Position numbers and translations under genes: made by a program
The notes under the pieces: generated by a model
Told to the model about the DNA's origin: nothing
Databases searched by the model: none
The model's input: only the letters and a program-made list of their open reading frames with translations
Assembly: GCA_034211115.1 (NCBI GenBank)
Contig: JAXHTH010000258.1
Span: 1 to 10,240, forward strand
DNA from: JAXHTH01 sp034211115
GTDB taxonomy: Bacteria; Planctomycetota; Phycisphaerae; Phycisphaerales; SM1A02
DNA: 10,240 nucleotides
Reading direction: 5' to 3'
Shown: positions 1-7,178 of the stretch, in pieces
Position numbering within the stretch: the stretch's first letter is position 1
Layout: the number at the start of each line of letters is the position of its first letter

Positions 1-250
1 CCCGTCCCGAACGCCGACCTGACGACGACCGACCGGGTCGGCTGGCGGGACACGGCGCGGCCGACGAAAGCGGACCCGGCCGTCGCCCGGCACGTGGCAA
101 CAAACGCAAAAAAGCCTCCCTCCCGCCTCGAATTGCGTCATCCTCCGCTCCCGCGGCGACGAAGACTGCAGGGGAAAGGGGGAACAGGCGTATCATGAGA
201 TTGAGGGTCGGCGCCCTGAGCCCGCGCGGCGGCCCAAGGAGCGTTCCGCC
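1..250. other. Upstream region without a supported gene
   Basis: I see no convincing coding sequence here; reading frames are short and lack recognisable protein features. A short dyad, CCGACCGGGTCGG, lies at 29-41 and an A-run at about 109-114. The last 15 bases carry the ribosome binding site of the next gene. The region could hold the promoter of the 251 gene, but no clear -35/-10 pair stands out. Confidence 0.5.
236..241 (+). promoter_or_regulatory. Ribosome binding site of the secreted dockerin-tailed protein gene
   Basis: AAGGAG lies 9 bases before the ATG at 251. It is a near-consensus Shine-Dalgarno sequence at good spacing and supports this start codon, which also places an intact signal peptide at the N-terminus. 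Confidence 0.75.
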
Positions 251-1843
251 ATGATCCAGTCCCCAGCGACGAGACGGCCCGGAGGCGCCCCGGCGGCACT
301 CGCGGCCCTGCTCGCCACCCTCGCCTTCACCGCCGGCGCCCTCGCGGAAGGCGGCGACACCCCCGCCACCGCCCTGCTCATCGAGGGTCTGCCCTTCGCC
401 GATTCCGGCGACACCTCCGACAACGGCGACACCGAGGACCCCGATTGCGCCGAACCCGACTCGCCCGATGTGTGGTATCGCATCGTGCCCGAGGAGCCGC
501 TGGAGATCACCCTCTCCCTCTGCGGCAGCAGCTACGACACCTCGCTCTACGTCCTTGACGAGTTCCTCGTCCAGATCGCGTGCAACAACGACAGCGATGC
601 GTGCGGCGAGCAGTCCGAGCTGCCCTGCCTCGCCTTCGAGCCGGGAAAGACCTACTACATCGCGGTGGATGGGGATGGCGGCACCGCCGGTCCCTATCAG
701 TTCGCCGCCTCTGTCTGCCTTCCCGAGCTTCCGTGCGACCAGTGCGCTTCCTTCTCCTTCCCCGAGGGCGAACCGACCTGCTACAACGACTATGTGGACG
801 AATACAACGGCGGGTGCAACAGCTCGCCTCACGTCTTCCAGCCGATCCTCGCCGGCGAAACGGTCTGCGGCGAATCGGGCACCTACGAGCTCACCCGCGA
901 ACTCTGGAGCGACACCGACTGGTACGAGCTGCAGATCACCGAGACGAGCGACATCACCTGGGAAGGCATCGCCCAGTTCCCGCTGTATCTCATCATCTGG
1001 GACGGGAACGAAGGCTGCGACGGCATGTACTCCCTCGGCTGGCGGGCGACGAACAGCATCTGCGAACCGCTCAGCGTCACCGCCTTCGACGTGCCGCCGG
1101 GAACCTACTGGCTCTGGGTGGGGCTCTGGACGCTCAGCCCCGACTATCCGTGCGGCTCCCTCTACAACGCCCGCGTCACCGTCGCCTCCTCCCAGCCCTG
1201 CGACATCGAATGCGATCCCGACGCGATCGAGGAGGGCGAAGAAATCTGTTTCGACGGCTACGTCGACGATTACAACGGCGGATGCAACAGCGATCCCTTT
1301 GCCTTCCAGCCCGTCGTCGAAGGCTCCACCATCTGCGGCACCTCCGGCACCTACCTCTTCGGCCCCGACAACTACCGCGACACCGACTGGTACGAGTTCA
1401 CGACGGAGCAGATCTGCGATCTCTCCTGGCAAGTGCTGGCGGAGTTCGACATGGTGCTGTTCCTGATCGATGCGATCCCCGAGGCGTGCCCGGACCCGCC
1501 GATCCGGGCGACCATTGCCGGCGCGGCCTGCCAGATCACCACCCTGTCCTACGCGGATCTCGGCCCGGGCACCTATTGGCTTTTCATCGCGCCCGCCGCC
1601 TGGACCGGCGTGCCCTGCGGCTCCGAGTACGAGGCCACCTTCACCCTCAGCGACTGTGAGAACCCGCCCGAGTGCCCGGAGGACATCGACGGCGACGGTC
1701 TCGTCAACACCGCCGACCTCCTCGTCCTCCTCGGCGACTGGGGATGCGAAGGCCCCGACTGCGACGGCGATGTGAACGCCGACCAGAGAACCGACACCGA
1801 AGACCTCCTGCTCCTCCTCGGCGCCTGGGGCGAATGCCCGTAG
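251..1843 (+). CDS. Secreted repeat protein with C-terminal dockerin-like EF-hand pair
   Basis: This is a 530-residue exported protein of unknown role. Residues 1-32 look like a Sec signal peptide: RR at 8-9, an Ala/Leu-rich core, and ALA before Glu33. Residues about 34-157 resemble a bacterial PPC-type beta-sandwich (motifs DVWYRIVP, YDTSLYVL, YYIAVDGDGG). Two longer repeats follow with a period of 156 residues; their matching cores begin near Cys177 and Cys333 (YVDEYNGGCNS / YVDDYNGGCNS, then a shared DTDWYE). The protein is acidic and Cys-rich, which suggests disulfides outside the cytoplasm. Residues about 478-530 form two dockerin-type calcium loops (DIDGDG at 478-483, GDVNADQ at 506-512), each followed by an LLG-x-WG box. 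In clostridia dockerins bind cohesins; in Planctomycetota such tails are common on secreted proteins without known cellulosomes, so the partner is unknown. It is separated from the downstream operon by about 540 bases and is probably its own transcription unit. Confidence 0.9.
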   Translation: MIQSPATRRPGGAPAALAALLATLAFTAGALAEGGDTPATALLIEGLPFADSGDTSDNGDTEDPDCAEPDSPDVWYRIVPEEPLEITLSLCGSSYDTSLYVLDEFLVQIACNNDSDACGEQSELPCLAFEPGKTYYIAVDGDGGTAGPYQFAASVCLPELPCDQCASFSFPEGEPTCYNDYVDEYNGGCNSSPHVFQPILAGETVCGESGTYELTRELWSDTDWYELQITETSDITWEGIAQFPLYLIIWDGNEGCDGMYSLGWRATNSICEPLSVTAFDVPPGTYWLWVGLWTLSPDYPCGSLYNARVTVASSQPCDIECDPDAIEEGEEICFDGYVDDYNGGCNSDPFAFQPVVEGSTICGTSGTYLFGPDNYRDTDWYEFTTEQICDLSWQVLAEFDMVLFLIDAIPEACPDPPIRATIAGAACQITTLSYADLGPGTYWLFIAPAAWTGVPCGSEYEATFTLSDCENPPECPEDIDGDGLVNTADLLVLLGDWGCEGPDCDGDVNADQRTDTEDLLLLLGAWGECP

Positions 1844-1857
1844 AAAAACGCTGAGAC

Positions 1858-1962
1858 GCCGAAAGCTGAAAGCTGAAAGGTATCAGGGCATCGGGGCATG
1901 AAGGGGAAGCGATGAGCGATGAGCGATGGGCGATGAGCGATAGACGATAGGCGATAAGCGAT
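1858..1962 (+). repeat. Degenerate tandem heptamer repeats (GCTGAAA then RRGCGAT type)
   Basis: The stretch divides into 7-base units without a phase break. GCCGAAA, GCTGAAA, GCTGAAA occupy 1858-1878. Four dissimilar 7-base blocks follow (1879-1906). Then eight consecutive units ending in CGAT run from 1907 to 1962: AAGCGAT, GAGCGAT twice, GGGCGAT, GAGCGAT, AGACGAT, AGGCGAT, AAGCGAT. The variation falls mostly in the first three bases. It resembles in style the short tandemly repeated heptanucleotides known from cyanobacterial intergenic DNA, but the units differ and the function is unknown. Confidence 0.85.
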
Positions 1963-2154
1963 GAGGCGCGATGTTTCGCGACGCGGCCTGCCCGCGTGTT
2001 GACCGTCCGGGGAACAGGGGACCGGCATCAGCGAGAGCCATCAGCGATCAGCGCGCAGCCTGCCCAGTCAGCAACGTTGAGCCGCGAGCCGGCCCCCGGC
2101 AGGCGAGGGCTCCTTCTTCGAACGCATCGTCAAACCTCCGAACCGATCGCCGGG

Positions 2155-2189
2155 AACCAAGCGCCACAAGCCAGGAGCCAACAGCCGTC
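2155..2189 (+). repeat. Second degenerate heptamer tract (AGCCANN type)
   Basis: Five 7-base units stand in register: AACCAAG, CGCCACA, AGCCAGG, AGCCAAC, AGCCGTC. The shared core is (A/C)GCCA. It is weaker than the 1907-1962 tract but has the same unit length in the same spacer. Confidence 0.6.
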
Positions 2190-2303
2190 AACTCCCGGTC
2201 GTCACCCGCCGCAGGCCCACCGGGCCTCCTCCACCCACGCGGCGCCCACGTCTCCCCCGCCCTGGCTGAAAAACCGACGGTCTTCGGCTATCGTGACCGC
2301 ATC

Positions 2304-2333
2304 GGACCGGTCGTGCGCGGTCCGACCGGGTCC
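2304..2333 (+). repeat. Imperfect inverted repeat ahead of the glycan operon
   Basis: GGACCGGTCG (2304-2313) pairs with CGACCGGGTCC (2323-2333) over 10 base pairs with one bulged G and a 9-base loop. It lies 50 bases before the GTG at 2383. It could be an operator for a dimeric regulator or a leader hairpin. No T-run follows, so an intrinsic terminator is unlikely. GC-rich DNA forms such stems by chance fairly often. Confidence 0.45.
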
Positions 2334-2370
2334 CCGCCGCCCCGCCGCCGATCCGGTGACGTGCCGAACC

Positions 2371-2376
2371 GAGGAG
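2371..2376 (+). promoter_or_regulatory. Ribosome binding site favouring the GTG start of the aminotransferase
   Basis: GAGGAG ends 6 bases before GTG 2383 and is the only strong Shine-Dalgarno near the start of the DegT-like gene. The in-frame ATG at 2419, where family similarity begins, has only a weak AGAG upstream. This favours GTG 2383, adding 12 residues. Confidence 0.55.
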
Positions 2377-2382
2377 ATCCCC

Positions 2383-3555
2383 GTGCGTTCCGCGACGGAC
2401 AGACCAGAGACATCGGCGATGGAGCAGATTCCCATCGCCCGGCCGGTCACCGGTGAAGAGGAATGGAAGGCGCTGCGGGACGTGCTGGAGAGCGGCTGGC
2501 TCGCCCAGGGCCCGCGGGTGGCAGCCTTCGAGCGCCTCTTCGCCGAGCGTCACGGCGTGAGGCACGCCGTCGCCGTCCACTCCTGCACGGCCGGCCTCCA
2601 CCTGGCCCTCGTCGCGCTCGGCATCGGGGAAGGCGATGAGGTGATCGTCCCCGCCTTCACCTGGATCGCGACCGCCAACGCGGTGGTCTACTGCGGCGCG
2701 ACACCCGTCTTCGCCGACATCGACCGGCAGACCTACAACATCGACCCGGCGGGGCTGGCCGACCTGCGCACGCCGCGCACCCGCGCCGTCATCCCCGTGC
2801 ATCTGTTCGGCCTCTGCGCCGATGTGGACGCGGTCGCCGAGGCGCTGCCCGGCGTGCCGATCGTCGAGGACGCCGCCTGTGCCGCCGGCGCGACATCCCG
2901 CGGCCGTCCCGCCGGCGGGCTGGGCGAGATCGCCGCCTTCTCCTTCCACCCGCGCAAATCGATCTCGACCGGCGAAGGCGGAATGATCACCACCGATCGC
3001 GACGATCTGGCCGAGCTCGTCGCCAGCCTCCGGAATCACGGCGCGGAAACGCCCGAGGAACAGCGCCTCGCCGGCCCCCGGCCCTGGCTGCTGCCCGAGT
3101 TCAATCATCTGGGCTTCAACTACCGGATGACCGATCTCCAGGCCGCCGTCGGCCTCGTCCAGTTCGGCAAGCTCGATGCCTTCCTCGAGCAGCGCCGCGA
3201 GTGGGCCGCGTTCTACCAGCGCGAACTCGCGGAGATCCCCTGGCTGAGAACCCCCGCATCGCCCGCGGACGGCGAGCACGCCTGGCAGTCCTTTGTCTGC
3301 CATGTCGATGAAAATCGCGCGCCCTGCTCACGCAACGAGATCATGCAGCGCCTGCACGCGCTGGGCATCAGCACCCGGCCCGGCACCCACGCCGTTCACG
3401 CCCTGGGCTTCTATCGCGATCGCTTCGGTGCGCGCGAGAGTGACTGCCCCGTCGCGCTGGAGTGCGCCGCCCGCACCCTGGCGATCCCGCTGCACAACGC
3501 GATGGGCCCGCCGGAATACGATCGCGTCGTCGAGGCGCTGCGGAGCATCGGCTGA
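2383..3555 (+). CDS. DegT/DnrJ/EryC1/StrS-family PLP-dependent sugar aminotransferase
   Basis: Members of this family transfer an amino group, usually from glutamate, to a nucleotide-linked keto-sugar, making amino-sugar building blocks for surface glycans or antibiotics. Numbering from the alternative ATG at 2419 (378 residues), the fold type I landmarks are clear. HSCTAGLHLAL begins at residue 54 and matches the PLP-phosphate loop. VIVPAFTWIATANAVVYCGA is the typical second block. EDAACAAGA holds Asp151, which pairs with the pyridine nitrogen. SFHPRKSISTGEGG carries Lys180, the expected Schiff-base lysine. RNHG and NHLGFNYRMTDLQAA follow. From GTG 2383 the product is 390 residues; both lengths fit the family. 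The frame stays open upstream to before 2000, without family similarity. The stop lies 9 bases before the AsnB-like gene, so it is the first gene of the operon. The substrate cannot be read from sequence. Confidence 0.92.
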   Translation: MRSATDRPETSAMEQIPIARPVTGEEEWKALRDVLESGWLAQGPRVAAFERLFAERHGVRHAVAVHSCTAGLHLALVALGIGEGDEVIVPAFTWIATANAVVYCGATPVFADIDRQTYNIDPAGLADLRTPRTRAVIPVHLFGLCADVDAVAEALPGVPIVEDAACAAGATSRGRPAGGLGEIAAFSFHPRKSISTGEGGMITTDRDDLAELVASLRNHGAETPEEQRLAGPRPWLLPEFNHLGFNYRMTDLQAAVGLVQFGKLDAFLEQRREWAAFYQRELAEIPWLRTPASPADGEHAWQSFVCHVDENRAPCSRNEIMQRLHALGISTRPGTHAVHALGFYRDRFGARESDCPVALECAARTLAIPLHNAMGPPEYDRVVEALRSIG

Positions 3556-3564
3556 GTCACGAGC

Positions 3565-5637
3565 ATGTGCGGAATCGTCGGCGTCATCTCGCTCGATCAT
3601 CGCCCGCTGGCCGTCCGACGGCTCAAGGGAATGGTCGATGCGATAGCGCATCGCGGACCCGACGATGCGGGTTACCTCGTCTCCCGCCTCCAGCCGCAAC
3701 GCGGGCTCGCCGACGGCTTCGGCGCGGCGTTCACCGATCGCCAGTTCGCGGCCGATCATCCCGCGCTGCCCGTCATCGACGCCCCGGCGGGCCAGCAGAT
3801 TCTCGTCCGCGAGCCGTGGAATCTCTTTCTCGGTCATCGCCGCCTTTCGATCATCGATCTCACCGCCGCCGCCCATCAACCGATGGCGGACGCCACCCAG
3901 AGCCTCTGGCTCGTTTACAACGGTGAGATATATAACTTCCGCGAACTGCGCGAACGGCTCGAAGGGCTCGGGCACGTCTTCGCCACGCGCTCCGACACCG
4001 AGGTCGTCCTCCGCGCGTACGAAGAATGGGGCATTCGCTGTGTCGAGCGTTTCAACGGCATGTTCGCCTTCGCCCTCTGGGACAACCGCACGGGCCTGCT
4101 TCATCTCGCCCGCGATCGATACGGCATCAAGCCACTGTATTATCTTCAGCGCGAGGACACGTTCCTCTTCGCCTCCGAGATCAAGGCGGTCCTTCCTTAT
4201 CTGGGCCGCCCGCCCGGCGTGGATCTCCTCGCCCTCAACGAGTACTTCTCGTTCCAGAACACCTTCAGCGACCGTACGCTCTTCGAGGGCGTCAGGCTGC
4301 TCCCGCCCGGCTATTTCCTGACCGTCCATCTCGGCTCCGGGCGTGTCTCGACCACCCGCTACTGGGACTTCGATTTCACGGGCGATCTCACCCTGCCCAG
4401 GGCGGATATCGAGTCACAGCTTGTCGACCTCATCCGGCAGGCGGCGACGCGCCAGACGGTCAGCGACGTCCCGGTCGGGTGTTACCTCAGCGGGGGCATG
4501 GACTCCGGCACCATCGCCGCCGTCACCGCCGGCTGCCTGGGGCGCATCCGCACCTTCACCGGCGGGTTCGATCTCTCCGAGGCCGCGGCCCACGAGATGA
4601 GCTTCGACGAGCGCGAATCCGCGGAGCGGATGGCCAACGCGTTTCAATCTGAACATTATGAATGTGTCCTGCATTCCGGCGACATGGAGGCGGTCATGCC
4701 CCGCCTCGTCCGCCATCTCGAGGATCTGCGCGTCGGCCAGTGCTATCCCAACTTCTACATCGCCCGGCTTGCCAGCAAGTTCGTCAAGGTGGTCCTCGCG
4801 GGCACGGGCGGCGACGAGCTGTTCGGCGGGTACCCCTGGCGCTACGCCGCCGCCGTCGGACCCACCCACGAGGACTATATCCAGCGCTACTACCAGTACT
4901 GGAAACGTCTCGTCCGCAACCGCGACAAACCGCGCCTCTTTCATCCCGACGTCGTCGCCCGACTCGAACAATCGCGCGATGACGGCGCCGTGCCGTTCGT
5001 CGATCACACCGTCTCCGTCTTCAAGCGCGTCTTCCCCCGGGACGTGAGCGCCGCCACGCTGGGCGCCCAGGTCGCCAACTCATTATATTTTGAATGCAAG
5101 ACGTTCCTGCACGGCCTGCTTCTCGTCGAGGACAAGCTGTCGATGGCGCATTCGCTGGAGACGCGGGTGCCGTTCCTCGACAACGAACTCGTCGACCTCG
5201 CCTGCCGCATTCCCATCGGCCTCAAGGTCGCCGGCATCAACCAGCTCGAACGCATGGATGAGAATCTCCTGCGCAAGAAGGAGGAGTACCGGACGCGCAT
5301 GCACACGGGCAAGAACATCCTCCGCCACGCGATGTCCCGCATCCTCCCGCCGGACGTGACCGGCGCGCGCAAGCAGGGCTTCAGCGCGCCCGATGAGTCC
5401 TGGTTCCGCGGCCGGGCGGAGGAGTACATTCGACAGACCCTTCTCGATCCCGCCGCGCGCCTCAACGAGTATCTCAATCCCGCCTTCGTCGCGCACACGC
5501 TCGACGAGCACATCACCGGGCGCGAGAATCGCCGCCTGCTCATCTGGAGCTTCCTGAGCTTCGAGCAATGGCTTCAGCAGTACCAGACCCCGGCCGCCCG
5601 GCCCGCGCCGGCCGCCGCCGCGAGCAGCGCGCGATGA
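3565..5637 (+). CDS. asnB: Asparagine synthase (glutamine-hydrolysing)-like amidotransferase
   Basis: AsnB-type enzymes release ammonia from glutamine in an N-terminal class II domain and pass it to an AMP-activated carboxylate in the C-terminal domain. Cys2, exposed after Met removal, is the nucleophile; the start is fixed by MCGIVG. Further glutaminase landmarks are HRGPDD (29-34), LGHRRLSIIDL (from 89), YNGEIYN (118-124), SDTE (143-146) and ARDRYGIKPLYY. The PPi loop SGGMDSG is at 309-315, GTGGDELFGGY starts near 414, and SMAHSLETRVPFLD ends at 539. About 52 residues separate HRGPDDAG from LGHRR, roughly 40 more than in ordinary AsnB; I recall this insertion from a distinct AsnB-like branch. 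The last 15-20 residues are Ala/Pro-rich. At 690 residues it is longer than typical AsnB. In sugar clusters, relatives such as Bordetella WbmE and Pseudomonas WbpS amidate uronic acids, a role that suits this context better than free asparagine synthesis. It overlaps the next gene by ATGA. Confidence 0.9.
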   Translation: MCGIVGVISLDHRPLAVRRLKGMVDAIAHRGPDDAGYLVSRLQPQRGLADGFGAAFTDRQFAADHPALPVIDAPAGQQILVREPWNLFLGHRRLSIIDLTAAAHQPMADATQSLWLVYNGEIYNFRELRERLEGLGHVFATRSDTEVVLRAYEEWGIRCVERFNGMFAFALWDNRTGLLHLARDRYGIKPLYYLQREDTFLFASEIKAVLPYLGRPPGVDLLALNEYFSFQNTFSDRTLFEGVRLLPPGYFLTVHLGSGRVSTTRYWDFDFTGDLTLPRADIESQLVDLIRQAATRQTVSDVPVGCYLSGGMDSGTIAAVTAGCLGRIRTFTGGFDLSEAAAHEMSFDERESAERMANAFQSEHYECVLHSGDMEAVMPRLVRHLEDLRVGQCYPNFYIARLASKFVKVVLAGTGGDELFGGYPWRYAAAVGPTHEDYIQRYYQYWKRLVRNRDKPRLFHPDVVARLEQSRDDGAVPFVDHTVSVFKRVFPRDVSAATLGAQVANSLYFECKTFLHGLLLVEDKLSMAHSLETRVPFLDNELVDLACRIPIGLKVAGINQLERMDENLLRKKEEYRTRMHTGKNILRHAMSRILPPDVTGARKQGFSAPDESWFRGRAEEYIRQTLLDPAARLNEYLNPAFVAHTLDEHITGRENRRLLIWSFLSFEQWLQQYQTPAARPAPAAAASSAR

Positions 5638-6389
5638 GACTGCCCGATTTCCTGATCGTCGGCGCCGCGCGCTGCGGAACCACCTGGCTTTACGAATGCC
5701 TCAGACGGCATCCCCAGGTCTATCTACCGCCTGAGAAGCGGCCGGAACCTCATTTCTTCCTCAAGAACGCCGAGTACGAACGCGGCCTTCGCTATTACAG
5801 TGACCGTTACTTCGTCGGCGTCGGCCGCGATCGCATCGCCGGCGAAGCCTCGACGAGTTATCTCTATCATCCGTCCGTCGCGCCGCGCATCGCCGAGCAT
5901 CTGCCCGGGGTCAGGCTCATCGCCATCCTCCGCAATCCCGTCGACCGCGCGTTTTCCAATTACATCGTCTCATCCCGAAACGGCTTCGAACCGCTGGGGT
6001 TTTCCGAGGCCATCCGCGTCGAGCCGGAGCGCCTGGCGCATCCTCAATCGACGTTCGAGCGCGAGATCTGCCCCTTCGCCTACATCGATCGCGGGCGCTA
6101 CTCCGCCCAACTCGCGCGTTATCTCGAGTTGTTTCCCGGAGATCGGCTGCACGTCGCGTTATTCGACGATCTCGTCGCGGCGCCGGGCGAAACTCTTCGC
6201 GCCGCGCAGGCCTTCCTCGACGTCGATCCGAACGTCGTTCCCGAGGAGCTTCCGCCCCGCCTGAACGCCGCCGCGTACGACGGGGCGGCCATCCCGCCCG
6301 CGGATCGCACGTATATTCTGGACCGCCTCCGCGATGATCTCGACGCCCTCGCCGCCTGGCTTGACCGCGACCTCAGTCACTGGACATGA
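5634..6389 (+). CDS. PAPS-dependent sulfotransferase
   Basis: This 251-residue protein probably moves a sulfuryl group from PAPS to a hydroxyl or amine of a sugar. The 5'-phosphosulfate loop is VGAARCGTTWLYECLRRHP (residues 9-27, loop core 10-17), with Arg13 where many sulfotransferases have Lys. The 3'-phosphate motif is RNPVDRAFSNY (100-110), with Arg100 and Ser108 as expected ligands. HFFLKNAEYERGLRYYSDRYF, GEASTSYLYHP and FAYIDRGRY...LFPGDRLHVALFDDL place it with bacterial relatives of the heparan N-deacetylase/N-sulfotransferase domain. The ATG at 5634 shares ATGA with the stop of the AsnB-like gene, indicating translational coupling. An in-frame ATG at 5568 would add 22 Arg/Ala-rich residues inside the AsnB C-terminus and is less likely. 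The acceptor is unknown; the context points to a glycan. It abuts the next ATG without a gap. Confidence 0.9.
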   Translation: MRLPDFLIVGAARCGTTWLYECLRRHPQVYLPPEKRPEPHFFLKNAEYERGLRYYSDRYFVGVGRDRIAGEASTSYLYHPSVAPRIAEHLPGVRLIAILRNPVDRAFSNYIVSSRNGFEPLGFSEAIRVEPERLAHPQSTFEREICPFAYIDRGRYSAQLARYLELFPGDRLHVALFDDLVAAPGETLRAAQAFLDVDPNVVPEELPPRLNAAAYDGAAIPPADRTYILDRLRDDLDALAAWLDRDLSHWT

Positions 6390-7178
6390 ATGGACCTTGA
6401 TCGTCTCTACATCACGCTCGACATCGACTGGGCCGACGATGACGTCCTGGCCCATGTCCTCGATCTGCTCGACCAATACGACTGCAAGGCGACCTTCTTC
6501 GTCACGCATCACTCGCCCGTGATCGCTCGGATGCGCGACAACCCCCGCTTCGAGCGCGGCGTACATCCAAACTTCGCACCGTTGCTCGGCGCGCGAAGCG
6601 ATGATGACGCCCTTGCCACCGCCGCACAGGTGGTCGATGAACTGATGACGATCGTCCCGGAGGCCCGCGCCTCGCGCGCGCATTCGCTCATCACGGGCAC
6701 GCCGCTGCTCCGCCTCTGTCACGAGCGCGGCCTCGTCATCGATTCAAACGTCTATGTTCCCTGGCGTCAGGTCACTCCGCTTACACCGTGGCGCTTCTGG
6801 ACGGAGACCCTTATCGTTCCCTTCGTGTGGTCGGACTACATCGACATGATCCAGCGCGGCGACGGCCGGCCGGATGACCTGCTCGACGTTCCCGGCACGC
6901 TGAAGGTCATCGCATTCCATCCGATTCACATCTACCTCAATACGGTTGATTCCGCCCACTACGCGGCGTTCAGGAAGAGCGGACTGAGCGCGCAGGAAGC
7001 GCGCCGTGTTCTGCATCGGAATGCCCCCGGCGTCGGGGACGCCTTCCGCCGGCTCCTCGACGCCGTCCGCAGGCAGCGCATCGCGACCGGATTGCTCGGT
7101 GAGTTGCCCGAAGCGAAATACCCCGCCGGTTCCCACGGCCATGCCGAACGATCAGACCATCAGCGCGATTCTCGATGA
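6390..7178 (+). CDS. WbmS-like polysaccharide deacetylase-fold protein
   Basis: This 262-residue protein has a NodB-type (carbohydrate esterase 4) start: TLDIDWADDD (9-18), an amphipathic helix, then KATFFVTHHSP (33-43) and GVHPNFAPLL (57-66). RAHSLITGTPLL and GLVIDSNVYVPW follow, and a late HPIHIYLN could supply an active-site His. It resembles WbmS from the Bordetella O-antigen locus and its relatives. Canonical CE4 enzymes hold a metal with Asp and an HxxxH pair; here His59 has no His four residues on, so the metal site, if present, must be built differently, perhaps with the His of RAHS. A deacetylase or related hydrolase acting on a glycan or sugar intermediate is plausible, but not shown. 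It has no signal peptide, unlike many CE4 enzymes, so a cytoplasmic substrate is implied. It starts directly after the sulfotransferase stop, and its last 38 bases overlap the methyltransferase gene. Confidence 0.82.
   Translation: MDLDRLYITLDIDWADDDVLAHVLDLLDQYDCKATFFVTHHSPVIARMRDNPRFERGVHPNFAPLLGARSDDDALATAAQVVDELMTIVPEARASRAHSLITGTPLLRLCHERGLVIDSNVYVPWRQVTPLTPWRFWTETLIVPFVWSDYIDMIQRGDGRPDDLLDVPGTLKVIAFHPIHIYLNTVDSAHYAAFRKSGLSAQEARRVLHRNAPGVGDAFRRLLDAVRRQRIATGLLGELPEAKYPAGSHGHAERSDHQRDSR

Larger units (their letters stand above)
1844..2382. other. Repeat-bearing intergenic spacer
   Basis: This stretch of about 540 bases has no gene I can support. Open frames cross it, but their translations are low-complexity products of the DNA repeats or lack any family resemblance. 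It contains heptamer tandem repeats (1858-1962 and 2155-2189), three copies of ATCAGCG around 2027-2053, and an imperfect inverted repeat at 2304-2333. The promoter of the downstream operon is likely somewhere in its right half. No stem followed by a T-run is visible after the stop of the upstream gene. Confidence 0.6.

Noticed and set aside
191..196. TATCAT as a -10 box for the first gene
   Set aside because: It matches TATAAT at only four of six bases, and no -35-like hexamer stands 16-18 bases upstream.
1828..1839. GGGC-GAAT-GCCC hairpin at the end of the first gene as a terminator
   Set aside because: The stem is only four pairs, lies inside the coding sequence, and is followed by A residues rather than T.
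1573..2028. Minus-strand frame across the end of the first gene and the heptamer tract
   Set aside because: Its repeated IAHR/YRLS-type peptide is just the translation of the GCGAT heptamers; the rest is antisense to the dockerin-tailed gene.
1858..2189. CRISPR array
   Set aside because: The repeats are degenerate heptamers in direct contact, without 23-40 base repeats or unique spacers, and no cas gene is near.
1996..2382. N-terminal extension of the aminotransferase frame back to 1996
   Set aside because: The frame is open, but the translated part is low-complexity, crosses the AGCC heptamer tract and has no aminotransferase similarity; a good Shine-Dalgarno sits right before GTG 2383.
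2188..3303. Long minus-strand frame opposite the aminotransferase
   Set aside because: It is Gly/Asp/Val-rich as expected from the antisense of GC-rich coding DNA, while the plus strand carries a complete DegT motif set. The same reasoning applies to the long minus frame at 3328-4329.
4641..5096. AT-rich patches (4641-4665 and 5079-5096) inside the AsnB-like gene as internal promoters or insertion scars
   Set aside because: They read through as normal conserved AsnB codons without frame disruption, flanking repeats or a paired -35 element.
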